A DNA stretch of 64,000 nucleotides, taken from NCBI RefSeq assembly GCF_001753245.1, contig NZ_CP017415.1:310001-374000 (forward strand). The letters are read 5' to 3'. Under the pieces are notes generated by a model. The model made no database searches. It saw only the letters and a program-made list of their open reading frames with translations, and had not been told where the DNA came from. The position numbers were made by a program, and so were the translations under genes. Origin of the DNA: Acidihalobacter yilgarnensis. GTDB taxonomy: Bacteria; Pseudomonadota; Gammaproteobacteria; DSM-5130; Acidihalobacteraceae. Positions 26,994-35,448 of the stretch are shown here, piece after piece (position 1 is the stretch's first letter; the number at the start of each line of letters is the position of its first letter).

Positions 26994-27790
26994 ATGCACC
27001 GCGTCCCGATATCTTGCAGACGATCCTCAAGCGCAAGGCGGAGGAACTCGACGAACGCCGTCGTCATACACCGCTTGCAGAGTTGCGTGCCCGTCTCGAC
27101 GAGGCCTCACCCGTACGCCCATTCGTCGGCGCGCTCGAGGCTAGCATCGCCGCAGGACGGGCCGGCGTGATTGCCGAGATCAAGCGCGCGTCGCCCAGCC
27201 AGGGTTTGATTCGCAAACACTTCGATCCCCCCTCGATTGCACATGGCTATGCCGTGGGTGGTGCAAGTTGTTTATCGGTATTGACCGACCGCGATTTCTT
27301 TCAGGGCGACGATGCCTACCTACAGGCTGCGAGGGCGGCCTGTGGCTTGCCGGTACTGCGCAAGGATTTCGTGATCGATCCCTATCAGGTGTACGAGGCG
27401 CGCACGCTCGGTGCTGACTGTGTCCTGCTGATCGTTGCGGCGCTTGCCGACGGGATGCTCGCCGATTGTCTCGCGTTGTCTCGCGAGCTGGGTATGGATG
27501 CGTTGATCGAGGTGCACGACGCGGCCGAACTAGCGCGTGCACTGGCTCTGCCGGATGGGCTGCTCGGCATCAACAACCGTAACCTGCGCACGTTTGAAAC
27601 CCGGCTGGAAAATACCCTGGACCTGCTGGAGCGAATCCCAGCCGCGCGCCGCGTGGTGACGGAAAGCGGTATTCACAGCCGTGCGGACGTCGCACGGATG
27701 CGCGCGGCCGGTGTGCATGCGTTTCTGGTTGGGGAGGCGTTTATGCGCGCCGACGAACCGGGTACGCAGCTTGCCGCGCTCTTCGATTGA
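26990..27790 (+). CDS. trpC: Indole-3-glycerol phosphate synthase
   Basis: 266 residues, TIM barrel. Motifs include [63 protein letters not shown] and [12 protein letters not shown]. It closes the indole ring of the tryptophan precursor. It is the last gene of the cluster; trpF, trpB and trpA are not in the window. Confidence 0.97.
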   Translation: MNAPRPDILQTILKRKAEELDERRRHTPLAELRARLDEASPVRPFVGALEASIAAGRAGVIAEIKRASPSQGLIRKHFDPPSIAHGYAVGGASCLSVLTDRDFFQGDDAYLQAARAACGLPVLRKDFVIDPYQVYEARTLGADCVLLIVAALADGMLADCLALSRELGMDALIEVHDAAELARALALPDGLLGINNRNLRTFETRLENTLDLLERIPAARRVVTESGIHSRADVARMRAAGVHAFLVGEAFMRADEPGTQLAALFD

Positions 27791-27826
27791 CGTCGCGCGC
27801 TAGCGCGATCAGGAGGTTTGACGATT

Positions 27827-28243
27827 ATGAAGGCACGGGTCAAATGGCTGGATCACATGAGCTTCGTGGGCGAATCCGAGAGCGGCCATTCGGTGGTCAT
27901 GGATGGTGCCGCCGAGTTTGGTGGTCGTAATCTCGGACTGCGCCCGATGGAGATGCTGTTGCTTGGCATGGGCGGTTGCTCTTCCTTTGACGTGGTGAAT
28001 ATTCTCAAGCGAGGCCGCCAGGAGATCGCGGGTTGTGAGGTTCTGCTCGATGCTGAACGCGCGACCGAAGATCCCAAGGTTTTTACCCGCATTCACGCGC
28101 ATTTCGTGGTTAGTGGCCACGACCTGAGCGAGAAGCGCGTGGCGCAGGCGGTGCAGCTTTCGGCCGAAAAATATTGCTCGGCCTCGATCATGCTCGGCCA
28201 GATGGCTGAGATTACGCACGACTACGAAATCGTAGCGATCTGA
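27827..28243 (+). CDS. OsmC-family protein
   Basis: 138 residues. GRNLGLRPMEMLLLGMGGCSSFDVVNIL is the family core with the first reactive cysteine; the second is in EKYCSASIMLG. OsmC/YhfA proteins reduce organic hydroperoxides or are of unknown use. The ATG at 27827 follows a perfect aggagg at 27811-27816. A TTG 9 bp earlier is too close to that site. Confidence 0.88.
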   Translation: MKARVKWLDHMSFVGESESGHSVVMDGAAEFGGRNLGLRPMEMLLLGMGGCSSFDVVNILKRGRQEIAGCEVLLDAERATEDPKVFTRIHAHFVVSGHDLSEKRVAQAVQLSAEKYCSASIMLGQMAEITHDYEIVAI

Positions 28244-28275
28244 CGCTCGCGCTGGCCGAATCAGGGAGGTTTTCA

Positions 28276-28680
28276 ATGCAACGTCCACCCGTAACGGGCG
28301 GGATGCGCCATCTGGCCTTGAACGTCATCAAGCTAGAGGCTGCCGAACGCTTCTACGTCGAGCTTCTGGGTATGAAGGTTGAGTGGCGCCCGGATCCCGA
28401 CAACATCTATCTGTGCTCCGGATGCGACAATCTGGCGTTGCATCGCGCGCCGTATGAATCGCATGTGGCGCACGGTCAGCGGCTCGATCACCTCGGCTTC
28501 ATCCTGCGGACGCCGGAGGATGTGGACGCTTGGCACGCTTTTTTGCAGACGCATGAGGTACCAATGGATCAGCCGCCCAAAACCCACCGTGACGGTGCGC
28601 GCAGCTTTTACTGTTTCGATCCGGATGGCAACCGGGTCCAAATGATCTATCATCCGCCCGTCGCCGCCGCCTGCGGCTGA
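28276..28680 (+). CDS. VOC-family (glyoxalase/dioxygenase fold) protein
   Basis: 134 residues, one vicinal-oxygen-chelate domain. [25 protein letters not shown] opens the first beta-alpha-beta unit with a metal histidine; LDHLGFIL and [16 protein letters not shown] give the later ligands. The substrate cannot be told. It lies between the OsmC gene and speD in the same direction. Confidence 0.85.
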   Translation: MQRPPVTGGMRHLALNVIKLEAAERFYVELLGMKVEWRPDPDNIYLCSGCDNLALHRAPYESHVAHGQRLDHLGFILRTPEDVDAWHAFLQTHEVPMDQPPKTHRDGARSFYCFDPDGNRVQMIYHPPVAAACG

Positions 28681-28684
28681 ATCG

Positions 28685-29524
28685 ATGGCAAATCCTGGGA
28701 GGGCGCAGCGGGTGTCCAAGGCTAAACAGCGCAAAATCAAGCTCCATGGCTTTAATAATCTGACCAAGAGCCTGAGTTTTAATATTTACGATATCTGCTA
28801 CGCGCAGACCGAGGAACACCGGGCCGAGTACATCGCCTATATCGATGAGGTCTATAACGCCAAGCGGCTGACGCAAATCATCACCGAAGTGTCCGATATC
28901 ATCGGAGCCAATATTCTCGATGTGTCGCAACAGGACTACGAGCCCCAGGGGGCGAGCGTAGTCATGCTCATTTCCGAGGAGCCGGTTGTCTCCGAGCAGG
29001 TGGCAAACGTGGAGGAGCCTGGGCCGTTGCCGGAAACCGTGCTGGCGCACCTCGATAAAAGCCATATCACCGTGCATACCTATCCGGAGAGTCATCCCCA
29101 GGGGGGAATCAGCACATTTCGGGCAGACATCGACGTGTCGACCTGTGGGCGGATATCTCCGCTGCGTGCCCTGAACTACCTGATCCACAGTTTCGAGTCT
29201 GATATCGTAACGGTCGATTATCGCGTGCGTGGCTTTACTCGTGATATCCGTGGCAAAAAGCACTACATCGATCACAAGATCAACTCGATCCAGAATTTTC
29301 TTGCCAGCGATACGCGCGAGCGCTACCAGATGATCGACGTGAACGTCTATCAGGAGCACATCTTCCACACCAAGATGTTGCTCAAGGAGTTCGGCATCGA
29401 CAACTATCTGTTCGGCATGGGGCGTGAGGATTACACCACTGCGGAGATCAAGAAAATTGAACGCCGTCTCAAACGCGAGATGGCGGAAATTTTCTATGGT
29501 CGCAACCTGGTACGCGCGAGCTGA
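28685..29524 (+). CDS. speD: S-adenosylmethionine decarboxylase proenzyme
   Basis: 279 residues, E. coli-type SpeD. The self-cleavage site is the serine in [13 protein letters not shown], which becomes the pyruvoyl group. [20 protein letters not shown] and the C-terminal AEIFYGRN are also family features. It makes decarboxylated SAM for spermidine. No speE lies next to it. Confidence 0.95.
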   Translation: MANPGRAQRVSKAKQRKIKLHGFNNLTKSLSFNIYDICYAQTEEHRAEYIAYIDEVYNAKRLTQIITEVSDIIGANILDVSQQDYEPQGASVVMLISEEPVVSEQVANVEEPGPLPETVLAHLDKSHITVHTYPESHPQGGISTFRADIDVSTCGRISPLRALNYLIHSFESDIVTVDYRVRGFTRDIRGKKHYIDHKINSIQNFLASDTRERYQMIDVNVYQEHIFHTKMLLKEFGIDNYLFGMGREDYTTAEIKKIERRLKREMAEIFYGRNLVRAS

Positions 29525-29556
29525 GTAAGCAGCGCCTGGGTGGCGGTTGGCAGGCG

Positions 29557-30195
29557 TTAGATCCGTTCGGCGGTTGCGGTCATCACCTTGGAGACCACGC
29601 GCATCAGCCCGCGTATCGGCGCCGGCAGCTTCGCGGCGCCGGCGGTGCGGGCCTTATGTGCGTGGTGCGCTTCGTCCTCCCGCATTTGTACGAGTACTGC
29701 GCGACTGCGCTGGTCGTCCTGTGGCAGCCTGGCGAGGTGATCGTCTAGGTGACGTACCACCTGCTGTTCGGTTTCGTCCACGAAGCCGAGGCTCCAGCGG
29801 TCCCCTGCAATCCCCGCGAGGGCGCCGATACCGAAGCTGCCCCAATACCAAAACGGGTTCAGATAACTCTTATGGGCGCCGGTCGCTTCCAGGCGCGCTT
29901 CGCACCAGGACAGATGATCGTTTTCCTCATCGGCGGAGCGGCGCATTTGCTCGCGTATGCCGGCGTCCCTGGCGGTGATGGCCTGTCCCTGATAAAGGCC
30001 TTGGGCCGCTACTTCGCCCGCATGATCGATACGCAGAAGTCGGCCGGTAAGGTGGCGTTCGTCATCGCTGAGTTCGGCCTCGGGTAAGCCGGTGGCGGGA
30101 TTGGGGCGCGCGGTGGTTGCGGGTTTTGCGTAGACCGTGCGTAACGACTGGTCGATCGCACCAAGGAAGTGATCTAGCGGGCTGAGATGTCGCAT
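29557..30195 (-). CDS. coq7: 3-demethoxyubiquinol hydroxylase Coq7
   Basis: 212 residues, di-iron carboxylate protein. Iron ligands appear in RIDHAGEVAAQGLY, DEENDHLSWCE and REDEAHHAHKA. It carries out the C6 hydroxylation step of ubiquinone synthesis. It is convergent with speD and lies 9 bp from the Fe-S gene. With ubiH and ubiI further on, the window holds all three ubiquinone ring hydroxylases. Confidence 0.95.
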   Translation of the reverse strand: MRHLSPLDHFLGAIDQSLRTVYAKPATTARPNPATGLPEAELSDDERHLTGRLLRIDHAGEVAAQGLYQGQAITARDAGIREQMRRSADEENDHLSWCEARLEATGAHKSYLNPFWYWGSFGIGALAGIAGDRWSLGFVDETEQQVVRHLDDHLARLPQDDQRSRAVLVQMREDEAHHAHKARTAGAAKLPAPIRGLMRVVSKVMTATAERI

Positions 30196-30204
30196 GGGTC
30201 AAGC

Positions 30205-31500
30205 CTAAGCGACGGGCCTGGATGCCGCAAGAGGGGCAAGCCGGCGAGCGATCAGATTTACGGGATGCACGACCTCGATGGACAGGCCCGCCCGCTGCAG
30301 GGCAGCCCGGATGTGCAGGGCGCAGCCGACATTCGAACTGACGAGGATGTCGGGTGCCATTTTCGCAAGGTCTGCGACCTTGTCCGCAACCAGCGCATCG
30401 GCCATTTCGGGGTGATCGATCATGTAACGGCCAGCAGCGCCGCAGCAACGGCCGTTATGCGCCACTTCCAGTAATTCGATGCCGGGGAGGCGGGCCAGTG
30501 TTTGTGTGACGGCGTCATCGCTATGCATTACCCGTTTCAGTGAGCAAGGCGTATGTACCGCGACGCGTAGCGTCGTGGGTAGCAAAGACGCGCGCGACCA
30601 GTCGGCCCTTTGTAGAAACGCGCAGATATCTTCGGTGGCATTGGCCATTTCGCGTGAATCTTCGCCGCACCAGGCGGTCGAGTCCTTGAGCGTCGCACCA
30701 CAGCCGCTGGCGGTGCTCAAAATCGGCAGATCGGTTCGGAAGGCGGCCTGATTTTCACGCGCCAGTGTTTGGGCGCCCGCTTCGTCGCCCGCGTGTAAAT
30801 GCAGTGCGCCGCAGCAAGTCTGGGCTACGGGTATGTGCACGCGATAGCCGAGGCGAGTGAGTACCTGTCTGGCAGAGATTAGCGTCTCTTGATCGAAGAC
30901 TTCGCTAGCGCAGCCGGTGAATAGCTGTACTTCGCCGGCATTTTCGGATTGATCCGGGTCTTGGTTCGGTGGGTTATCCGTCTCGACGAGTGTGGTTTTT
31001 TGCATGGGTGGGAGCAGGCTGTGTAGCCTGCCGGCGCCCATGAGGCGGTCAATGCCCGTGAATCGAGATAAGCGCCAGGGCCCGCCGTGCCGCCAGGCTC
31101 TCAAGCAGACGCGCATAAGGTACCGAAAACGACGACTGTGTGTGAACTGGCGGAGCAACCAGGACTCCAAGGGCCGTACTGGCGGTCGCGCACCTCGGTC
31201 GAGCAGTTCGGCGCGCGCAGCGTCGAGCAGGCTGGCATACGGGACGCGTGACGGGCACATGTCCTCGCAAGCGCGGCAGACGAGGCAGCTCTCAAGATGC
31301 TCGGTGAGACGTGCGTCGGCGGGGAGGTCGCCTCGCGCCAGGGCTTGGATCAGGGAAACGCGCCCGCGCGGGGAGTCACCTTCCTGTCGTGTCTGAAGGT
31401 AGGTCGGACAATGCGGGAGGCAGAGCCCGCATTGCACGCAGCTGTCGGTTGCGGCGAAGCGTTCGGGATGTGCGGCGGCATATGCCTGATGGGTATCCAT
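30205..31500 (-). CDS. glcF: Glycolate oxidase iron-sulfur subunit-like protein
   Basis: About 431 residues. Two 4Fe-4S motifs (CVQCGLCLPHCPTY and CLVCRACEDMCPS) precede two CCG domains (FTGCASEVFD ... CCGAL and HTPCSLKR ... CCGAAGRYM). This matches GlcF, which with GlcD/GlcE oxidises glycolate to glyoxylate; GlcD and GlcE are not adjacent. It would follow Gph in phosphoglycolate salvage. Start at 31500 is preferred; an ATG at 31524 overlaps the divergent gene's start. Confidence 0.85.
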   Translation of the reverse strand: MDTHQAYAAAHPERFAATDSCVQCGLCLPHCPTYLQTRQEGDSPRGRVSLIQALARGDLPADARLTEHLESCLVCRACEDMCPSRVPYASLLDAARAELLDRGARPPVRPLESWLLRQFTHSRRFRYLMRVCLRAWRHGGPWRLSRFTGIDRLMGAGRLHSLLPPMQKTTLVETDNPPNQDPDQSENAGEVQLFTGCASEVFDQETLISARQVLTRLGYRVHIPVAQTCCGALHLHAGDEAGAQTLARENQAAFRTDLPILSTASGCGATLKDSTAWCGEDSREMANATEDICAFLQRADWSRASLLPTTLRVAVHTPCSLKRVMHSDDAVTQTLARLPGIELLEVAHNGRCCGAAGRYMIDHPEMADALVADKVADLAKMAPDILVSSNVGCALHIRAALQRAGLSIEVVHPVNLIARRLAPLAASRPVA

Positions 31501-31522
31501 CCTATTCACCGGAGGTTTGTAC

Positions 31523-32239
31523 ATGCGTTTGTTTGCCTATATTACAGTCTTGTGCTGTCTGTCCGCCTATTGCGCGACAGCATGTGCAGAACCGCCACCT
31601 GCAGGTTGGTCCGGCAACACGCAGGTGGGTGGCGTGCAGACGACCGGCAATACGCAATCGAGCACCGCAGATGGGAAGTTCAAGCTCAATTTTCTACGTC
31701 ATCCTTGGCAGAATACGGTTCGCTTGAGTGGTTTGTACGCGTCTACCAACGGCACGACGAATGCGCAAAATTGGCAAGGCTCGAATCAGACGCGGTATTC
31801 CATCACCAAGCACAACTATCTATTCGGTCTGTTCAATGCCCAGGCAGTGCGTTTCAGCGGTTATGACTATCAAGTTTCCGAGGTATTCGGACTTGGCCGG
31901 CGCCTGTACGATAGTCCTCGGCAGACGCTCGATATTGAGGCCGGTATGGGCGCCCGTCAGAGCCGCCTGTCCGAGGGTGGGGCGCGTAGTGTAGGGATCA
32001 GTCGCTTGGGCATGAGCTACGACTTCGATATTACGGAGCATTCTGAATTTACACAGCATGTCTCTATGGAAACCGGTGTGAACAACACCTTCATCAAGTC
32101 GGTCAGTGCGCTCAAGATGAGCATTTATGGTCCCTTGAGCGCAAATCTGAGTTACACCATCACGCACAATAGCAACGTTCCGACGGGTACGCGCAAGACG
32201 GATACGATATCGTCGGTCACCCTGGAATATGTCTTTTGA
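31523..32239 (+). CDS. DUF481-like outer-membrane protein
   Basis: 238 residues with a signal peptide cleaved near residue 22 (CATACAEP). The mature start GWSGNTQVGGVQTTGNTQS is the hallmark of DUF481 (YdiY) beta-barrels, and the chain ends in LEYVF. Salt or acid induction is known for E. coli YdiY; the role here is unknown. A ggagg site at 31511-31515 supports ATG 31523. Its start region overlaps that of the divergent glcF-like gene. Confidence 0.83.
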   Translation: MRLFAYITVLCCLSAYCATACAEPPPAGWSGNTQVGGVQTTGNTQSSTADGKFKLNFLRHPWQNTVRLSGLYASTNGTTNAQNWQGSNQTRYSITKHNYLFGLFNAQAVRFSGYDYQVSEVFGLGRRLYDSPRQTLDIEAGMGARQSRLSEGGARSVGISRLGMSYDFDITEHSEFTQHVSMETGVNNTFIKSVSALKMSIYGPLSANLSYTITHNSNVPTGTRKTDTISSVTLEYVF

Positions 32240-32586
32240 TGTCAGACAAACCACAATCGATTACCCCGGAGCTTGCGATGAGCTATTACGAACGGCATGT
32301 TTTTTTCTGCACCAACCAGCGCGAAGGTGGAAAGGCCTGTTGTGGTGATCATGGTTCGGCCGAGTTGCGCGCCTACGCGAAAGAACGCACCAAGGAGTTG
32401 GCGATTGCGGGCGCCGGCCGGGTGAGGGTCAATATCGCGGGTTGCATGGGGCGTTGTGAAGAAGGGCCGGTGTTGGTCGTCTATCCCGAGGGGGTTTGGT
32501 ATACCTACGAGGATAAGGCCGATTTGGATGAAATCATCGAAGAGCATCTGCAGCACGGCCGTATCGTAGATGCCTTGAGAATCTGA
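32239..32586 (+). CDS. Thioredoxin-fold 2Fe-2S ferredoxin
   Basis: 115 residues. Cysteines in VFFCTNQREGGKACCG and NIAGCMGRCEEGPVLVVYPEG form the shethna-type (2Fe-2S) thioredoxin-like cluster site, as in NuoE-like ferredoxins. The ATG overlaps the stop of the DUF481 gene. The electron partner is unknown. It is followed by a ~430-bp region without a protein gene. Confidence 0.88.
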   Translation: MSDKPQSITPELAMSYYERHVFFCTNQREGGKACCGDHGSAELRAYAKERTKELAIAGAGRVRVNIAGCMGRCEEGPVLVVYPEGVWYTYEDKADLDEIIEEHLQHGRIVDALRI

Positions 32587-32594
32587 AGATCCAA

Positions 32595-32623
32595 TTGACT
32601 TGAATATTATAATATTGTAATGT
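32595..32623 (+). promoter_or_regulatory. Candidate promoter after the ferredoxin gene
   Basis: TTGACT (32595-32600), a 17-bp AT-rich spacer and TAATGT (32618-32623) form a good sigma-70 promoter 9 bp after the ferredoxin stop. A perfect TATAAT also lies inside the spacer at 32608-32613. Transcription would start near 32630 and run into the terminator at 32693-32722. Confidence 0.55.
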
Positions 32624-32629
32624 ACGTGC

Positions 32630-32722
32630 GTGATGTGAGTCTCGCCAGATCATTGGCCTCATTCCACATCCCATCCTCCTTTGGTGGTATTGAGCGCGGC
32701 CTTTCTGGCCGCGCTTTTTTTT
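32630..32722 (+). ncRNA. Candidate small RNA of ~93 nt
   Basis: The segment between a sigma-70-like promoter and a strong intrinsic terminator has no good ORF. It contains a pyrimidine-rich CATCCTCCTTTGG stretch that is complementary to ribosome binding sites and is followed directly by the terminator hairpin and a run of eight T, the layout of Hfq-type sRNAs. No known RNA family is recognised. Confidence 0.4.
32693..32722 (+). terminator. Intrinsic terminator
   Basis: A 9-bp stem (32693-32701 with 32707-32715) with a 5-nt loop is followed by T-run 32715-32722. It ends the ferredoxin transcript and/or the candidate small RNA. Confidence 0.88.
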
Positions 32723-32910
32723 GCTTGGTCGAGTGTGGTGATAGATGGGTGCACGGCTTGTTTGACGTTATTACCAGAACACGGTCATGTATGTTCTTGC
32801 TGAATATTGGCATGAGTTGATGCTGGCCTCTCCCCTGATTCGTGCTTTGGGTGCTTGAGGCAAGGTCGGTCCCCGCCTTCTTTCGATGGGCTGCAGGTAG
32901 GCATGGATGC

Positions 32911-32939
32911 TTGCACGCGAGCGCGACGTCGGTTAAGAT
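32911..32939 (+). promoter_or_regulatory. Promoter of rplM-rpsI
   Basis: TTGCAC (32911-32916), a 17-bp spacer and TAAGAT (32934-32939) give a clear sigma-70 promoter 75 bp before rplM. The leader (about 32946-33013) is GC-rich and could fold for L13 autoregulation, which is known in E. coli. The preceding stretch from 32723 shows no further feature. Confidence 0.65.
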
Positions 32940-33013
32940 TCGGCCCCTTTCTGTTGGGCGGCGGAGCGTGTGCATCGCGCCGCGTAAGATCACATTCGGA
33001 GCAGCGATACACG

Positions 33014-33442
33014 ATGAAGACCTTTAGTGCAAAACCGGCCGAGGTGCGGCGCGATTGGTACTTGGTGGATGCCAAGGACAAGACCTTGGGCCGTCTTGCT
33101 ACCGAGATCGCACGTCGACTGCGCGGCAAGCACAAACCCGAATACACGCCGCATGTCGATACCGGCGACTACATCGTGGTTGTCAATGCGGGCCAGATCC
33201 GCGTGACCGGCTCCAAGACCACCGACAAGATCTACTATCATCACACCGGCTACATCGGCAACATGAAGTCGGCGAGCTTCGAGAAGATGATGCAGAAGGA
33301 TCCGACCAAGGTGCTTGAGATGGCGGTCAAGGGTATGCTGCCCAAAAATCCGCTGGGTCGCGCGATGCATAAGAAGCTGAAAGTATACGCCGGTGCCGAG
33401 CACCGCCATGTGGCGCAGCAGCCTGCGCCGCTCGAACTCTAA
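33014..33442 (+). CDS. rplM: 50S ribosomal protein L13
   Basis: 142 residues, the exact E. coli length. It starts [20 protein letters not shown] and contains [27 protein letters not shown] and [12 protein letters not shown]. It precedes rpsI by 17 bp in the universal L13-S9 operon. Longer upstream frames were rejected because L13 begins here. Confidence 0.98.
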   Translation: MKTFSAKPAEVRRDWYLVDAKDKTLGRLATEIARRLRGKHKPEYTPHVDTGDYIVVVNAGQIRVTGSKTTDKIYYHHTGYIGNMKSASFEKMMQKDPTKVLEMAVKGMLPKNPLGRAMHKKLKVYAGAEHRHVAQQPAPLEL

Positions 33443-33459
33443 CGTATCAGGAAAGATTC

Positions 33460-33852
33460 ATGGCACTGACTCAGTATTACGGCACCGGCCGTCGCAAAAG
33501 CTCTGCAGCACGCGTCTTTCTGCGCCCAGGCTCCGGCTCGATCACGATCAACACCAAGTCTATCGATGAGTATTTCGGGCGTGAAACGGCCCGGATGATC
33601 GCGCGGCAGCCGCTTGAGGCTGTTCAGTTGAGCGACAAGTTCGACATCAAGATCACCGTCGAAGGCGGTGGTTCCAGTGGTCAGGCAGGCGCCATTCGTC
33701 TGGGCATCGCACGCGCCCTCCAGATTTACGATGAGAGCCTGCGTCCCGAGCTGCGCCGTCACGGCTTCCTGACCCGGGATGCGCGTGAGGTCGAGCGAAA
33801 GAAGGTCGGTCTGCGCAAGGCTCGCCGCGCAACCCAGTTCTCCAAGCGCTAA
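33460..33852 (+). CDS. rpsI: 30S ribosomal protein S9
   Basis: 130 residues. [21 protein letters not shown] at the start and the invariant C-terminal [17 protein letters not shown], which contacts P-site tRNA, are present. A tRNA-Gln gene follows after 16 bp. Confidence 0.98.
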   Translation: MALTQYYGTGRRKSSAARVFLRPGSGSITINTKSIDEYFGRETARMIARQPLEAVQLSDKFDIKITVEGGGSSGQAGAIRLGIARALQIYDESLRPELRRHGFLTRDAREVERKKVGLRKARRATQFSKR

Positions 33853-33868
33853 TCCTCTCGTCTGTTCT

Positions 33869-33942
33869 TGGGGGATCGTCTAGCGGCAGGACTACGGACT
33901 CTGACTCCGTAAACCTAGGTTCGAATCCTAGTCCCCCAGCCA
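33869..33942 (+). tRNA. glnU-like: tRNA-Gln (anticodon CUG)
   Basis: 74 nt folding into a full cloverleaf. Acceptor TGGGGGA / TCCCCCA with GCCA encoded, anticodon stem ACGGA / TCCGT around the loop CTCTGAC, and a T-arm CTAGG-TTCGAAT-CCTAG. The anticodon CTG reads CAG glutamine. The gene lies just after rpsI and before an intrinsic terminator, so it may be in the same transcript. Confidence 0.96.
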
Positions 33943-33948
33943 AAATAA

Positions 33949-33974
33949 AAAGGCCCCGTTACCGGGGCTTTTTT
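33949..33974 (+). terminator. Intrinsic terminator after tRNA-Gln
   Basis: A 6-bp GC stem (33953-33958 with 33963-33968), extended by weaker pairs and flanked by A and T runs, ends the rplM-rpsI-tRNA transcript. Confidence 0.88.
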
Positions 33975-34102
33975 ATTGCGCGCGGGTGTGTGCATCGCAA
34001 ATTATGTCTCCGCAGGGAGACAGGCTATAAGCGTGGTTTGGCGTCAAATGTTGCATTTATGTTACATAGACGCACATATGTGTGTTTTTCACACAGAAAT
34101 CC

Positions 34103-34131
34103 TTGCGTGTGTATTGTCCGCCGCGTATAAA
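34103..34131 (+). promoter_or_regulatory. Porin promoter
   Basis: TTGCGT (34103-34108), a 17-bp spacer and TATAAA (34126-34131), 59 bp before the porin ATG. The stretch upstream (34050-34100) is AT-rich with repeated CACA/TGTG, which could bind a regulator. Confidence 0.65.
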
Positions 34132-34189
34132 GGCGAAGTCCTGCAACACAGGGCTCGTTGACAACAAAATTCGCAAGGAGTCATGACTC

Positions 34190-35287
34190 ATGAAGAAAAC
34201 CCTTATCGCTGCCGCGGTGGGCGCGGTGATTGCGGTCCCCGTCGTTGCACAGGCGGATGTGACCCTGTACGGCAAATTCGAGCCATCGCTCGACTACCTC
34301 AACACCAACACCACCGGTGGCGTGACCAACGGCAGCTCGACCAGCAAGAGCATCTCTGGGTTCTCCCTGAACAGCTCGCGTTGGGGCGTCAAGGGTTCCG
34401 AGGATCTGGGTGACGGCCTGCGCGCGCTGTTCCAGGTCGAGAGCACGATTTCCACCGACGGCAAGGCCGCACTGGGCAACCGTAACACCTTCGCGGGCAT
34501 CGCCGGCGGCTTCGGCACGGTGATTGCCGGTCGTCACGACACTCCGATGAAGAGCCTGGGCCGTGCGGTCGACCTGTTCGGCGATCAGATTGGCGACAGC
34601 CGTAACCTGATCAGCGGCAAGTACGACAGCAGCAAGGGCTTCGACCAGCGCGTGCCGGACATGATCGCCTACGTCACCCCGCAGATGGGCGGCTTCAAGG
34701 TTGTCGGTCAGTACGGCTTTGACGGCGGCGTGAAGAGCGGTTCTCTGTACAGCCTGTTGGGCGAGTACAAGATGGGTCCGATGATGGTCGGCCTGGCCTA
34801 CGAGAACCATGGCAAAGGCCTGTACAACGGCAGCAAGGCCGAGACCGGCGTGCGTTTGGCAGGTAGCTACAAGATCGGCGCCTTCAAGCTGGTGGGCCTG
34901 GTCGAGCAGCTGACCAATCTGGGCGGTTACCAGTACATCGGTAACAGCTCCGCGAACCCGAAGGCCAAGGCCACCGTGTATGGCTTCGGTGGCATGTACA
35001 CCATGGGCTCGAACGCGATCAAGGCGCAGGTGTACCAGGCCAACCCGGATGGCAGCAACAACAACTCCACGATGTTCGCGATCGGCTTTGATCACACCTT
35101 CAGCAAGCGTGTGATGGCCTTTGTCGACTACGCGCACATGACCAACCAGAGTGGCGCGATGATGAACGTATGGGGCGGCGGTCACAGCGCCACCTACGTC
35201 AATGCCAACAACAGCCCCGCGACCGTTACGGTGGGTGCTGGCAAGAACCCCTATGCCATCTCCACCGGCATGATGATCAAGTTCTAA
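34190..35287 (+). CDS. Gram-negative general porin
   Basis: 365 residues. Signal peptide of 22 residues (cleaved after AQA) followed by DVTLYGKFEPSLDY, the usual first strand of trimeric 16-strand porins (OmpC/Omp32 class). SRWGVKGSEDLGDGLRALFQVES is the second hallmark, and the chain ends in a phenylalanine (MMIKF). Codon use is highly biased, suggesting strong expression. It has its own promoter and terminator. Confidence 0.95.
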   Translation: MKKTLIAAAVGAVIAVPVVAQADVTLYGKFEPSLDYLNTNTTGGVTNGSSTSKSISGFSLNSSRWGVKGSEDLGDGLRALFQVESTISTDGKAALGNRNTFAGIAGGFGTVIAGRHDTPMKSLGRAVDLFGDQIGDSRNLISGKYDSSKGFDQRVPDMIAYVTPQMGGFKVVGQYGFDGGVKSGSLYSLLGEYKMGPMMVGLAYENHGKGLYNGSKAETGVRLAGSYKIGAFKLVGLVEQLTNLGGYQYIGNSSANPKAKATVYGFGGMYTMGSNAIKAQVYQANPDGSNNNSTMFAIGFDHTFSKRVMAFVDYAHMTNQSGAMMNVWGGGHSATYVNANNSPATVTVGAGKNPYAISTGMMIKF

Positions 35288-35313
35288 GCCTTTTGGCCTA
35301 GCACTGGTTCCGG

Positions 35314-35345
35314 GACGGGCGCCTTAAGGGCGCCCGTCTTTGTTT
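35314..35345 (+). terminator. Intrinsic terminator of the porin gene
   Basis: A perfect 10-bp stem (35314-35323 with 35329-35338), 5-nt loop and a following T-rich tract, 26 bp after the porin stop. Confidence 0.88.
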
Positions 35346-35448
35346 GTGGGCTCAGAAACTGCCGCATGCGGCAATTCCACCTTTGTGCACGGCTTTTTGT
35401 TTGTGGGCGATCCCCGTATGCTTGGCGCTTTGCACCGGCACGCCTGCA

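Noticed and set aside
32608-32613. Perfect TATAAT as a second promoter
   Set aside because: Only GAAGAT lies at the -35 position, and TTGACT is too close; it is better seen as part of the AT-rich spacer of the promoter listed at 32595-32623.
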